Position numbers and translations under genes: made by a program. Under the pieces are notes generated by a model. That model was not told where the DNA came from. It ran no database searches and saw nothing but the letters and a program-made list of their open reading frames with translations. A stretch of 64,000 nt of DNA from Allantophomopsis cytisporea (taxonomy: Eukaryota; Ascomycota; Leotiomycetes; Phacidiales; Phacidiaceae). Of this stretch, positions 1-12,112 are shown piece by piece; position 1 is the first letter of the stretch, and every line of letters begins with the position of its first letter. The DNA lies in contig CP103034.1 in NCBI GenBank assembly GCA_024752435.1, positions 558,001 to 622,000 on the forward strand, written 5' to 3'.

Positions 1-183
1 TTAATTGGATGAGCTTTGTGCTTATGGTTTTGGTAAATGATGGTGAGAAGGGGAACGATGATGAGAAAGGTGGTGATGAGTTGGTCGCTGGCCTGTGATA
101 CTTACCACGTATTTGCCCGAGAGCAATGTAAAGATCTTTGTTAAATGTAACTTGTTGAAGACCGAAAGAGAAGCAGCTTCCAT
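1..183 (-). CDS. Possible first exon of a gene running off the left edge
   Basis: On the minus strand an ATG at 183 opens a 26-codon reading frame (begins MEAASLSVF) that ends at a good donor, GTAAGT, at 105-100. The remainder would lie in 1-99 and beyond the window, so no product can be named. The support is only the ATG, the open frame and the donor. It could equally be a chance ORF in the spacer before the proteasome gene. I do not recognise the peptide. Confidence 0.3.
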
Positions 184-813
184 GTTTATATACTCTTCTT
201 AGCGACCGTATACGTAGTCGAGGTCCAGAGGGCTGTTATCAAGTGCAACAAGTCACGGGGGAAAACTGCTTCGTGATCTCCATTCAACTCATATACTCAA
301 CCTTGCTTCTTTGCTATGAAATGAGTCTTTCTTGGCTAAGAACATAAGAAGGTCATCGCTCCATTCCCATCGAGGAGCGAAGCAGCCATTCAAGAATCTT
401 AAGTGGCTACTGTAGTCGCAACAAAATGTTACACCATATTTGGATTGTGAAGTCGTCTGACGAGACTCTTGCTGACGATATGTATATTAATTATGACAAC
501 ATCCACCGGCTTTTGCCCGAAATTTCCCAAGGATTCAGTTTGATGTGGGTAACTTGATCTTCTCACAGCGCTTGAAGGTTTCGGAGAGCGCCTATATGCA
601 CTTTTACCCTCTCCTTTCTAGCCTATCAAGTTTTTAGATATACCTCGATGGTTCGCTTTGGACACAGCTTCTTAGGATTACACCTGCCTCTATCGCAACG
701 GACTAGCATAATATCGAATCTCTGGATGGAGCCTTTCGAACGCAAATGATTGAAAGTCAACAATATAACGCCATACATTGCAATTCATAATCTAAGCTCA
801 AGACGTCATTTCA
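184..813. other. Spacer without recognised gene
   Basis: No convincing coding frame on either strand. It should contain the 3' UTR of the proteasome gene (minus strand, ending at 814) and, if the left-edge exon is real, its promoter. No repeat or RNA gene was recognised. Confidence 0.5.
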
Positions 814-1737
814 TTAGTTGGCTGGTAATCTCTCCACAACCTTTGCCATTTCCTCGTCCGTGTAGATTCTGAAACCCCTCTCTTTCGTCACACTCGCCAA
901 CTGTACGTTCTTGGAATCCAACTTCTCCTCCATGACCTGCTTGAGAGTCTTTAAAACCAGTGTCTCTGCCTCCTCGATCGTAAGAGACTATGTTTTATTA
1001 GTATAGTGCTGTGTAATCCTTCTACCTTTCTCAGCTTACCTTGTGGAACTCATTCTGCAATTCGGCCTGGGCACCCTCTGATCCAGATCCAATAGCCTTA
1101 GCATCATATCTGTAGAAAGTACCACTTGGCTCGGCGTGATAAAGCTGTGGTCCATCCTCATCATAACCAGCAATCAAAAGCGCCACACCGAAAGGTCTGC
1201 TCATGATACTCTCCTCACCATCAGCACCCTCACCGAATCTCAACGCCAAATCGCAGATAGCCTGTGTGCAGCTCTCGACCCTCAAAGGCTCGTTGTAATG
1301 GAAGGAGTGGTTTTGGGACTCGACACGGGCGTGCTCAACCATCGATCGTGCATCGGCTTGCAAGCCTGACATGGCGCATCCAATGTGGCGGTCGATCTCG
1401 ACAATCTTCTCGACGGATGAGGTCTCGAGGAGGGTACTGGTGACACGCTTTTCGACTCCGAGGACAACACCACCACCAGTGGCTACACCTATGGCTGTTG
1501 ATCCAAGCTTGATGGCTTCGAGGGAGTATTCAACTTGGAAGAGACGACCTTCTGGGGAGAAGGTGCTGGAAGGTGTTAATATCTCGGGCTTTTGTATCAT
1601 TCATCAAGGAAGAAGCTGCGGGGATTGAGATATAACATACTTAATGCCTCGATCTGAGATGTTCATTAGTAGCTATTCTGTATCATTGATTGAAGAGCTC
1701 GATATAGCTTACCATATTCACTTCTTGCGATAAACAT
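814..1737 (-). CDS. PUP2: 20S proteasome subunit alpha type-5
   Basis: Alpha5 subunit of the 20S core particle, which forms part of the heptameric outer ring gating the proteolytic chamber. Four exons join in phase (1713-1737, 1641-1653, 1040-1565, 814-987) to give 245 residues, the usual length. The N-terminus reads MFIARSEYDRGINTFSPEGR, the alpha-subunit signature region, followed by LFQVEYSLEAIKLGSTAIG. The C-terminus is an acidic helical tail ending ERLPAN. The second exon is only 13 nt long. ATG at 1737 is chosen because it gives the family N-terminus exactly. The gene is divergent from GCP2 across a 393-bp spacer. Identification rests on recognised family sequence and is secure. Confidence 0.96.
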
Positions 1738-2130
1738 CTTGAGTCTGAGATGTAATGAGAGGCTGATGAGGTTGTAATCTGTTATACAATTTGTCCTATG
1801 AGGATTTTAGGCGCAGTGTATGTTTCTGTGAAAGATCGATGGTGGTGACGAAGTCGTAATGCTACAAAGTTGTCCTGGTGTTTAGGCAGCCCGTTGTTAC
1901 GCATCTGAGCTGTGAGGTAAGGTACGACTGACGGATAGCTCAAGCGAATCGACGCTACTGGTGCTACCCAGCAGCCAGCGACGCATACAAACGCGACCCC
2001 ACCAAATTGTACGCGACGGAAGCAAGTCTAGCAGTTCGTAAATCAACATCAATCGAATTTCCGCTCCGTCGCAGCGAAGACGAACGATCGCTACATAAGT
2101 TTAGCTCCGTGAACCCCAGATGTAGTCACG
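1738..2130. promoter_or_regulatory. Shared divergent promoter region, PUP2 / GCP2
   Basis: A 393-bp spacer lies between the divergent starts of the proteasome alpha5 gene (minus) and the gamma-tubulin complex gene (plus). It must hold both 5' leaders and promoters. No specific motif is claimed; I looked for a clear proteasome-associated control element (PACE-like) by eye and did not find a confident match. Confidence 0.5.
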
Positions 2131-4841
2131 ATGTCCTCAGGGTCTACTGCCAGAACTTCGGAGCGGCGTACGGCAGCGAGTAATGAAAGTTCTAGACCTT
2201 CGAACAGAGCTGATCCCCGACGCGCGCGTGTGGTGCCTGGGCCTCAACGTCCGGGCAAGGAGGTGGAGGAAAGGAGGACCGAGAGAGTGAATGTTATGAC
2301 CAGAGAGACTTTGACGTCGCGACAGCATACAGAGAGACGGCCCGCTCCGTCTCAAGACCGCAACAAGGAAAGACCAAAATCATATCCTATAGACTCAAGA
2401 ACCAAGACTACACCAGCTGAGAATCCGTCTCCATGGACACCTGAAGTTTCGTTGATCCCACATACTACGGCGCCGTTAGCATGTCGAATCTCGATACCGC
2501 CATTGGCAGCTACTGCGCCGCAGTCGCTACAACCAAGATCGCTGCATGAGTTATCGTTAGAGGTTCAGGAGGCTGCGATACTAGAGGACCTGCTGTTTGT
2601 ATTCATGGGATATGAAGGACAATACATTCGCTTTGCCAATTCATACGATCCATCCGAGGAAAAGGACCGCCTTGCAGGCCCTGCATTCCGAATATTACCA
2701 GGCTTGGACCCGAGTCTGAAGGATTTGACGACTACCATGTTGAAAATGGCTACGCATTATTGTGCGGTGGAAGCTTTTGTAGAAGTACAGAGTCGCGAGG
2801 AATTTGGTGCAGTCAATCATGCCCTTTGCGCAGCGATCAGAAAACTGCTTCAGGATTATCTGGTCTTGATTGCACAGCTCGAGACCCAGTTCCTGACGAA
2901 CCCGTCATTCACACTGCATGTCTTGAATTTACATACACTACCGACTAGCCATATGATGTATCAACTGTATTCTTTGGCGCACGAAATTTTGAAGCGGAAC
3001 TCCCTACTTGAGGAAGATTTGGAAGATTCCGCTGATGAATTTGATATTGACAACATTCTGGAGACTTTGAGAGATGGTGGTGACTTGGGACCAGGAAATA
3101 TTCCAGGTAAAAAAATCTGTAAGGGTGGAAGTGTTTTGGGTCTTATCACGAAAAGGCTTGAGAGCATGTCAGGAGACCCTGCCGCTCGAGCTTTACTCAC
3201 GTCATTGCTCAGAGATTCCAGTAAGCCTTACATGGCTATGCTAAACGAGTGGCTGCATCATGGAAGTATCAGGGATCCACATGCAGAGTTCTTGGTGAAA
3301 GAACAGAAGAGTATCAAACGAGAACGACTAGAGGAAGATTACACAGACGAGTATTGGGAGCGTAGGTATACTCTGCGGGATCATGATGTGCCACCGCAAC
3401 TCGAGGGAGTCAAGGATAAGGTCCTCCTTGCTGGAAAGTACCTCAACGTGGTGCGTGAGTGTGGAGGTGTCGATGTCAGTAATGAGGTCAAAGATGTTCC
3501 CAGGTCTTTCGACGATAATCGATTCCTGGACAACGTCAATAGTGCTTATGCTCATGCCAATGAATCACTCTTGGAACTATTGTTAACAACCCACGAATTG
3601 CCAGCCCGACTTCGATCCCTCAAGCATTACTTTTTCCTGGATCGTTCCGATTTCTTCACTTATTTCTTGGAACTCGGAAATTCCGAATTGCGAAAACCTG
3701 TCAAGGCTGTCAATACCAGCAAGCTCCAATCGCTTCTTGATCTCGTTCTTCGACAACCTGGGAGTGTGGCGGCTATGGATCCTTTCAAGGAGGATATCAA
3801 GGTTGAGATGAATGAGATCAGTCTGACCAATTCGCTCACGAGGGTTGTCAACATTTCCGGTATCGAGCAAGGGGAGACCCTCCAAACCCCAGCTTCTACT
3901 ATGCCAACAGAGAACGACAAAGCTGCGGTGGGGTTCACATCACTGCAACTAGACTACACCGTACCGTTTCCAGTGTCTCTTGTTATTAGTCGAAAGACAG
4001 TGTGGAGATATCAAGCACTTTTTAGATATCTACTATCTCTGCGTTACCTAGAGCAGCAGTTAGTATCTAGTTGGCAAACTCATAACAGGCTCAATGTGTG
4101 GACACACAAGAGTTCGAATCAGGGTCTTGAGTATTGGAAACGGAGAGCTTTCACCCTAAGGGCACGAATGCTTGTATTCGTCCAGCAGCTGTTATATTTC
4201 TGCACAGCGGAGGTTATCGAGCCTAATTGGCAAGCTCTTATGGCCCGTCTAAAAACCAAAGATGGAGACAAGGAGGGTACTGCTAAGGCCAGCCGTACTG
4301 TTGATGAGCTCATGCAAGACCACGTCGATTTCCTGGATACCTGTTTGAAGGAGTGCATGCTCACCAACAGCAGACTTTTGAGAGTAAGCTATGGTGTTCA
4401 ATTCTCCTTGTGCACAGCTAATTCTCTACATAGATTCATTCGAAGCTTATGCAGACATGCACTCTTTTCGCCACATTCACAACCTGGCTTTCTCGAGAGT
4501 TGGAAAAGACTGACCCGGATCTCATCAAGAATGAGAAGCCAAGGAACATGAGTAAAGACCAGTGGAAGCGCTTTCAAGAAGAGAAGAGTCAACGACACTC
4601 TGATGTGGGGGCAGCTGCTTCGAGCACGACGTACGACCCCGCACGGCTCGAGAAGATTTCCGACACCCTTCAGAAATACGAGTACAACTTTAGTAGACAT
4701 TTGCAGATCTTACTTGATAGTCTCAACCATTACGCCGCCACAGAGACTGTGGTACTACTGGGATTGTGTGCTAGGTTAAGCACAGCAAATCAGGGAACCC
4801 AGTTCAGTGGGTTGAGGACGGATGATGACGGTGCAGCTTGA
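2131..4841 (+). CDS. SPC97: Gamma-tubulin complex component 2 (GCP2/Spc97/Alp4 family)
   Basis: Component of the gamma-tubulin small complex, which nucleates microtubules at spindle pole bodies. Two exons (2131-4383 and 4434-4841) join in phase across a 50-bp intron, giving 886 residues. The first about 140 residues are basic, Ser/Arg/Pro-rich and probably disordered. The GCP N-terminal domain begins near residue 150 with EDLLFVFMGYEGQYIRF, typical of GCP2. The C-terminal gamma-tubulin-binding domain follows, with LKHYFFLDRSDFFTYFLELG and, across the splice, a LLRIHSKLMQTC block. Splicing is needed: read without it the frame stops at 4551 and loses the final helices. GCP2 rather than GCP3 is favoured by the N-terminal motif. 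It converges on AIM41, with 234 bp between the stops. Confidence 0.92.
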
Positions 4842-5075
4842 TGATGGATATGATTTGGCGTTAGTGGGGGGTCTGGTTTGGAATGGTTCGAAGTGATATC
4901 CATGTTGTTCTGAATACTGTTGCATGGGAGGAGTTTTGCTGAAGGGCGCGTCAATTAGCATCTAGTCGAGTAGGCGTCTTAAGCACTTCTTGACACCCCG
5001 CTCTTGCCTCTTATGATGAGTTGAATATATCCCCACCTGATCCCACAGTAATTATAATCATACAAATCCCACTCC

Positions 5076-5672
5076 CTAAGCCAATATCTGCTTAACGATC
5101 TTTGCAACCTCGGACCTCTCAACTGGCTTCTCACCCAGAACCTCCGGCGCAAACACTCTCTTCAACACATCACCCATCTGCACCTTCACACCCTCACTTT
5201 TCATCGCCTCAACTACACTCCCGACAGCAGCCCGAATCTCCTCATCACCCACCGTCTCCACGCTACCAGCATACTCCTGTAGCACCTTAATTTGCCCCTC
5301 CTCCTTATCAACCAAATCCTGTCTCCCAGCGTCCTTGAATTCCTGCGCGGCAGTTGTGCTCGATGCCACGTTCTTGCGTAGCAGCGCCAGCATCTGCACA
5401 TCCGTCACAATCGGCGAGTTCGTCTTCGAGGCATTCAAGGTCTGCGACATCAATGCGCGCAGAACGGTAAGTCGGTTCGTGTCTTTGGCTATCATTGCTG
5501 CTTTCATATCCTTGCTGAGGGCTTGTTAGCTTCTGCGGTGCGGGGAGGTGCGTGGTCCATGGTACCGAATCTTGAGAAGCATTGGTGGTGCAGTTGAAGT
5601 CGAGGAGGCGCGCTTGGTGAGGCATTGCGTGCACAGCTTTGAAGCACGAAGTACGGGGCGTATGTTCATCAT
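5076..5672 (-). CDS. AIM41: Mitochondrial GatB/YqeY-domain protein, AIM41-like
   Basis: Two exons (5566-5672 and 5076-5514) give 181 residues. Residues about 1-35 look like a mitochondrial presequence: Arg-rich, Ser/Thr-rich and without acidic residues. The rest is the YqeY/GatB-like helical domain, starting LLKIRKDMKAAMIAKDTNRL and continuing through the conserved TVLRALMSQ stretch to a C-terminal KIVKQILA. The family resembles the tail of the tRNA amidotransferase B subunit, but the yeast protein AIM41 has no well-defined biochemical role, so function is inferred only as mitochondrial and translation-related. The first of two adjacent ATGs (5672) is taken as the start. An alternative start at 5744 would add an unlikely leader. 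Confidence 0.88.
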
Positions 5673-7159
5673 TTTGAGTGTGGTTGTGGTGGTCAATGGC
5701 TGGATTGATTTGAGTTGTCGTATGATAATATACCGTCCTAACATTTTGTCTCGGCAAACTTCAGATGCATGGACGCCTCGCGATGCGAGGCTACATTTGC
5801 GACCCCCATCAGGACCTACTGCGTATAGCCTCCCTTCTACCTATTATTCAACTCATTTTTTACTTAGATTCTTCTACACGTACAGTGGTATAAGTACTTC
5901 CTAAATAGAGGCCTAGTTGCCTAGAACTATCTTTACAAACATATTCTAGAATCGAACTTTTCTAGAGTATGTAAATGTATTGGAACTATTAAGTAACGTA
6001 TGAATGCGAGTTTGAGTAGAAATGCGTATAGATGAACTTTAAAAAGTGACTTCGAATATAAATAAATATAACCCCTAATCCACCAGTGATATTTCCTTTC
6101 CAAATACATAATTTTTGTTGCTATACACTTAACATTGTATAGTTTTGCGTAATGAGAGATACGAACTAGTCTTTGACAAGCTGTGAACAAAGCTCAGAGA
6201 AGCGATTTCAGAGAATGGAAACAAAAACATACTGTAGGTCTATCTAGACATTTCGAAAACCAACGACTATGGTCGAGGTTCCCGTTATTGTTGCCGTTTC
6301 CGTCATCGTTGAGTCTCATCCTCATCCAGATTATATTCGGCGTTTCAAGCCATGATTGATGCACTGAGAACACGGTTGCCATCGCAGCATGTATGTGATC
6401 AGGATTTTACTAACAAAGATGTAATTACAGCTAGCTTAAGCCATATTCGAAACCTTTCTCGTACTGCGTTATAGTGAGATCTGATAATGAAAGCTCAACC
6501 TGGATACTGAAATAACCCTCCAATCACAACATCAAACAGATCACATAGGAGACAAGCAAGTGGTATAAATTGTCTTAAGTCATCTCTAATCATGAGGGCG
6601 AGGCAGTTGATAACCTTAAACCCAGCCGTTGAAGGCGACACGCAGTCCCCAATGGTATTGTAACCTTCCGGGACTCATCATCCTTCCTTATTTTGATGCA
6701 TCCCCTACCCTCCATCCCTGGGGAAAACTCAAGCCCCGCCATATGCTCTTTACATAGATCGTTGAGATCCGATAAAAGTTCCCCAAAAACGCCCAAACCT
6801 GTTGAAAGTTTGCTCCCGTTTTTGATTCGTCGTTGAAAGCCCGCCCCGCATTTGCCCATCCATTGCTTTGCTTAAGTTGAAGAAAGAAAATAGAAAAGTG
6901 AAGATCGTTGAGATCGTTTTACGAAACGCCAAACTTGTTGAAGTTTTGCCCACGTCTCGAATATTTCCTTGGCCCTGAACACCCGTCGCTAGATGCAAAT
7001 GCCAAATTATGCAGAAATCTTTCTTAAGGAATGCCCCCCAAAGAAACGAAAGTAGAGAAATATGGAGATGAGGGGGGCAATACCTAGGAGTGAGATCTAG
7101 AGGTCTACTGCTCCGTAAAATTAAATGTTGAATTTTCGTTGCTCATGAAGTTGAAGTCA
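5673..7159. other. 1.5-kb intergenic region
   Basis: No supported gene. 5880-6450 is visibly AT-rich with only short unconserved frames. 6750-6960 carries an imperfect direct repeat, listed separately. It lies between the 5' end of AIM41 and the 3' end of MET13, both on the minus strand, so it holds the AIM41 promoter and the MET13 3' UTR. Confidence 0.5.
6757..6954. repeat. Imperfect direct repeat, two copies of about 55 bp
   Basis: Copy A (6757-6818) and copy B (6903-6954) both begin GATCGTTGAGATC. Both continue through related CGCC(C)AAAC-TTGTTGAA-GTTT-GCCC blocks with small indels. The copies are 146 bp apart, start to start. They may be the remains of a local duplication or of an old element. 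No coding meaning was found. Confidence 0.6.
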
Positions 7160-9046
7160 TCAGTTTGCGCCGTTAGTTCCATTGGTAGCGGTTTCGTGAC
7201 CGTTGACGATAGCGCTTTCGACCGGCTTGTCAAGGTCCTTTACAGTAAGACCGTCAAAGAGGGGGAAGAGGCCGCGAGTTTGGTGGAAATCGTTGTGAAC
7301 TGGACGTCGTTAGTATGAAGTTAAAACCGGGGGAATAAGGAGCTTACCGATGTTGACCAAGTACCAGGACTCCATCATGCCTTGAATCAAGGCTCTACTT
7401 GGGCTTGAGGCATCATGGCAGTTGGCCCAGTCAGTACCGAGACGGAAAGCTTCGTCCTTCCAGGCGAGGAAACTGATGGTCTCCACAATAGTTGGCTGAA
7501 CGATCTCCTTGCCTGGGAAGACACCCCAGGTAACCGCATTAGGACCATCACCTGGAGAGTTGGTTCTGAGATCTCCGTCCTTCCTAACAGCATAGTAGGT
7601 CAACTCTGAGTCGGCGTTGATTCTCTCGATCAATGGGCCGAATAGCTCTGGAGAGACAAGGAGCTCCAAGTATGCCTTCTGGTAAACATAGCCATTGCTT
7701 GGTCCCCATCCGTACACAGGGTGCGTAGACTTAACACCATCTACAGCTGGTTGGGAATTAATGGTAAGGAGGCCTCGGCTGTTGAGTTCGATGAGATCCT
7801 GCTTGATAGCATCTGCCTCACTGGTGATTGGCCCCTCACTCCAGGGCAAGGTCTCGATCTCCTTGTTGATGTACTTGACGAAAACATCGGCAATGTCCTT
7901 CACAGACTTTGGTTCACCCCACAATTTACGATTTTGCTCGTTAGAGCCACGAAGTCCGATTCCATAGGCATCAAGTTCGCCAAAGGCGGGCGATCTTGAA
8001 TCACCCCATCGACCGTTTGGAAATTCGTCCCATTCCTGCGTACGTACGACGTAAGATTTGTTTCTGTTTCTCCAGAAGATTGGTCGCACATCCTCCTGTC
8101 GGCGTCCAAGCGCCTTAGACTGTCTCCATGGAAGAGCTTGCTTGATTGGTCGATCAGTGGATGGAGTCAGTTGGAGTTCATCCAGAACCATACGGGTAGC
8201 CTGTGCAAGATTCATGGTGTAGAAGTGGAGATGGTTGATACCGCCTGCAAGAATCTTGCGACACATGTCTGCAACAAGGCCCTTTCCGACTTCACGAACG
8301 GCAGCGTCATCGTTCTTCACTGGCTCAAGAGCAGCAACCCATTCTTCTGGGATTTTGCAGCCCATGTGGTTGCAGCGTCGAAGGAAACTGGCGTATGTGC
8401 TGATTGGCATAATACCTGGAATGATTGGAATATTGATGCCCTTCGCTCTGACCTTTCCAACCCAGCGCAAAAAGTTGTCGACATCGTAGAACATCTGTGT
8501 AACAATGAAAGTTCCACCAGCGTCAACCTTCTCCTTAAGATGCTCGAGCAAGAGTTCCTCATCGTCGTTATCATCACATCCTTCAGGGTAACCAGCCACA
8601 CCAATGTCGAAGTGGTTGCCATACGAATCTCTAATGAACTTCACGAGGTCTTTAGCGTATTGGAATCCTCCATCAGTCGCCTCCCACTTCTCCTGCTCTC
8701 TAGGAGGGTCACCTCTCAGGGCCAAAATGTTCGTGCAGCCGGCCTTGTATGCGTTCTTCAACGCATCGCCAACCTTCTCCTTGCCCATGTCCGTACAAGT
8801 CAAATGCATGCAAGTCTCCAAACCATACACTGATTGAGCTACTCCAACCATTTCACAAGTCAATTGAGCCAAACGACCACCTGCGCCCCAGGTGATATCA
8901 ATGAAGCTGGGGCCGAGACTGTGCATGCGGTCCATACGATCGTACAAATTTTGTACACCCTGGGCCGTCTTCGGAGGGAAGAATTCGAATGAAAAGGTCG
9001 GGTTGCCGGAGCGTTCCGCCTCTGTCATCATGTCCTTGATATGCAT
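7160..9046 (-). CDS. MET13: Methylenetetrahydrofolate reductase
   Basis: Reduces 5,10-methylene-THF to 5-methyl-THF, the methyl donor for methionine synthesis. Two exons (7348-9046 and 7160-7299, intron 48 bp) give 612 residues, normal for eukaryotic MTHFR. The N-terminal catalytic barrel (about 1-300) starts PTFSFEFFPPKTAQGVQNL and contains DITWGAGG, CMHLTCT and NILALRGDPPREQEKW. The C-terminal half (about 330-580) is the eukaryotic regulatory domain, with NGYVYQKAYLELL. The N-terminal wording matches yeast Met13 better than Met12. Splicing replaces the read-through tail with a conserved end, VHNDFHQTRGLFPLFDGL, then a Thr/Asn/Gly-rich tail. ATG at 9046 gives the expected N-terminus. Confidence 0.96.
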
Positions 9047-10020
9047 CTTGTCGTCGTGGTATATGTGATCGACTTAAATTCTGTGAACGATCTAAAGAGC
9101 AAATCAGTAATGTTACCCATAGCTCAAACGCTGTCTTGATGATATGCTTTGCTGATATGAACTCACTGCAAGTAATTCGCGTCACCGAGAGCGCCCCTCT
9201 ACCGCAGCAAACAAGCTGTCCTTCAACTCCCACGAAGAAAGCGACTTTTCTTTGCGAACAATTGTGCCCACAGTTGCGCGATAAACTCAAGAAAAGGTAA
9301 GAAAAGGAATGGGTGGAAGTACTGAATGAGTATACAACAGGTGTAATAAAAAAGTGTGAGTTACTCAGGTACGGGCCACGAGAAATTTACACAGTCACGG
9401 CGGGGAATCGGCCGTCCTGGCGGGGTTAGCCTAGGCGAAGTCCCTAAGCAGCGGCTGGTGAAGTCAACGTCGTCGCGCCCAGGGGTGTGTACCTGAGAAA
9501 AGAAGCTTACAATAGCCAATTGATTTACGTCAAGAGAGCTATGTATCGACAGAACTCGTAAAGCTGATGTTTCTAGATTGATGAGGCTGAAGTCTTTTTG
9601 AGGATAAAATCCCGCAGATGTTACAAACGCCATGCAAATTTGTCTTTGACTCTATGCGAACTTTGTTTCCCCTCACAGCAAATCGAGTAAAGAATTGTGA
9701 TTGGCTGGATTTATTATCTTGCGATACGGACGGACCAGAGTACACGCTTTTCTCACCAAGCATGGTTATTAAATCAGAGCACAAGTTTTCGAACTCTTGG
9801 GATGTGCAGTCAAAGGATTAGCCAAGCAAAACCAAGGCAGAAAATTACAGCAGATCCCAAAAGCATGAGTGTTCTAAAGTCTTTCCATTCATCTATGGTA
9901 AGCACAAAGTAAATCGAGTTCCCACCCATTTTGATATCAAGCAAGTAAAATGATATGAGACCAACGCCCAACGACCAGAGACCCACAACCCACATGCCGA
10001 AAAAGTAATTGCACATCGTC
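9047..10020. other. Intergenic region between MET13 and NOG1
   Basis: Contains the MET13 5' leader and promoter and the NOG1 3' UTR (both minus strand). Open frames here are short. The one overlapping the 3' side of NOG1 (9810 onwards) is NOG1 intron read-through, not coding. The basic-rich stretch 9380-9490 is more GC-rich than its surroundings. No repeat or RNA gene was recognised. Confidence 0.5.
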
Positions 10021-12112
10021 TTAACGACTGTTCGTCTTTCCCATACCACGCTTGCCGGAAAACTATCACAAGAATTAGCATGTGTATACTGATGAAAAAC
10101 AAGCAATAACATTGCTGGAAGGGTAATGATTATTATCGGGGGACTTACCAAATGCTTTGGCATTGCAGCCGCAACGTGACGATCTGCCTCTCCCTGGCGA
10201 GCCATACGGTTCATCTTTCTCTGCCCGAGCTTGAAGGCTCTCTCGGCCTTGTCCTTTGTGATCTCGTTGTGAATACCGTCGTCCCTTCTGTTGCTCTGGG
10301 ATCTGGCGCGGCTCTTGGCGCGCATCTTAGCCTCGTAAGCTGGGTCATCAACGTCCATAGCATCCTCAGTGCCGGTACGGCTACGAAGGACACTGCGTCC
10401 TCGGGACTTAGATCTAGCACGCTCGGCAATAGATGTGGTGTCCAATCCCAAGGAGTCGAGGTGATCCTCCATCTCGGTGAGACCCTTCTTCATAGACGTG
10501 CGAGGGATGACAGCGCGGTTCTTGAGGGACTTCTTCATCTTGGCGGCGTTTCGGATCAACTGTCTCTTCTCACGAATGAGATCAGCCTTCATGCGGGTAT
10601 CAGCCTCCTCAGCATCCTCAAGGTCCTCATCGGACTCGTAGTAACCATCGGCCTGGAGCTTCTCTTCCTCTTCCTCCAAAGCAGCCAACTTAGCCTCAAT
10701 ATCTGGGTCAATGAAGTCGTAGACGTTCTTTCCGTCGAAGACTTCTGGAATCTTGTCGTGCTTCCACTCATCGTTCTCGAGCATGTATTTGTCCTTGAGA
10801 TCGACGTTGTAGACACCAGCTCCTCCGTTCTCCTCCTCGATATCTCTAGCAAGCTTGCGGCGCTCTGGGTCGTTCTTGTCGTACTTCTTCATTGACTTGA
10901 CAGCCTCTGGAATGAAGGACTCACGGACAACACCATCCATTGGACGGGCGACGTGAATTCTGGCCAAAACATCTCCCAAGCGTCCACCAACAGCACCGCT
11001 GGCGTTGCTACCAGCCTTAAGCTTCTGAGCAACACGGTCGGCAATCAAACGCTCACAGGCAGCATTCTTGACCTCCTGGACACCCTCATCGGTGGCACAA
11101 GACAACTGGAGCATCTCAACATCTCCTGGCTTCAAGAGAGACTGTAATTGAGCCTGGGTCTCTGGGTCAAGATCCTCTGGGCGAGTGACATCAATCTTGT
11201 TAATAACAATGAAGACAAGCTTGTTGGCGAACAAAGGCTTGATACTTTGGAAAAGAGCCATCTGGGCAGCAACGGTGTAACCACACTGCTCGGAAAGATC
11301 CATGAAGTACAAGATAGCAGATCGCAAATGAGCAATAGCAGTAATAGACTGCATTTCAATAGTGTTCATTTCCTCAAGAGGGTGATCCAAGATACCTGGG
11401 GTATCGATAGCCTGGAATCGGAGGTACTTGTAATCGAAGTGACCAACGAACAAACTCTTGGTGGTGAAAGCGTATGGCTGAACATCGACATCGGCTCTGG
11501 TGACGCTCTTCAAGAAACTCGACTTTCCGACATTGGGGTAACCGCAAATAAGGAGGGTTCTGGTGTTTGGGTCGATAGAAGGAAGACGTCCCAAATGTTG
11601 ACGGACCTGGTCGAGGTAGAGAAGAGGGTCTTTAAGTCTGCGGCAGATGGTGGCCATACGACCGAGAGCAGCACGCTTGAGCTGCTTGCACTGGAAAAGC
11701 GACTGAGCATACTTGAGAAGTCTGACATAATCGCGGGACACAGTCTCGATCAAATGCTTGGCTGTGGAAAGTTGACCAAGGGCGATGCGGAAATGGTCGG
11801 CATCGTAAAGGGTATTAAGAAGATCCTTGTGGAAAGGATGAATATCTTGAAGTCGTGGGAAACCGTCGAGAATGAGAGCGATCTTTTCACTGAAGGTCTC
11901 CTGGGTATACTTGACCTTACGAGTGTAAAAGTCTGCGGGTTGGTTAGTTTTGCTCGGGAAATGACAATTTTCAGATACGCACTTCTGATTCTGCTAATCT
12001 GGAAACCGGCTCTGATCTGTGTGGGCAGACGACGCTGGGTACGACTGAGAACAATGTCCAAGAACTCCTGGGAGTTTGGCACTGGTTGAATGTCCTTCCA
12101 AGTGGTCTTCAT
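10021..12112 (-). CDS. NOG1: Nucleolar GTP-binding protein 1
   Basis: GTPase required for 60S ribosomal subunit maturation in nucleolus and cytoplasm. Three exons (11983-12112, 10149-11932, 10021-10062) join in phase to 651 residues. The N-terminal helical domain begins MKTTWKDIQPVPNSQEFLD and crosses the first splice at ISRIRNFYTRKVKYTQ. The GTPase domain (from about residue 170) has the P-loop GYPNVGKSS, the switch motif DTPGILDH and the NKID base-recognition motif. The C-terminal third is charged and ends, only after splicing the 42-nt last exon, with KHLFSGKRGMGKTNSR, the family's usual basic tail. Without that splice the frame runs on to 9810 as hydrophobic intron translation. It is divergent from URA5. 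Confidence 0.96.

Noticed and set aside
8138..8833. 231-codon plus-strand frame opposite MET13
   Set aside because: Antisense to a secure MTHFR catalytic domain; no family features.
10152..10895. 247-codon Leu/Val/Ser-rich plus-strand frame
   Set aside because: Antisense shadow of the charged C-terminal part of NOG1.
11148..12089. 313-codon plus-strand frame opposite NOG1
   Set aside because: It lies wholly antisense to the secure NOG1 coding sequence. Its composition reflects the complementary codon pattern and shows no domain.
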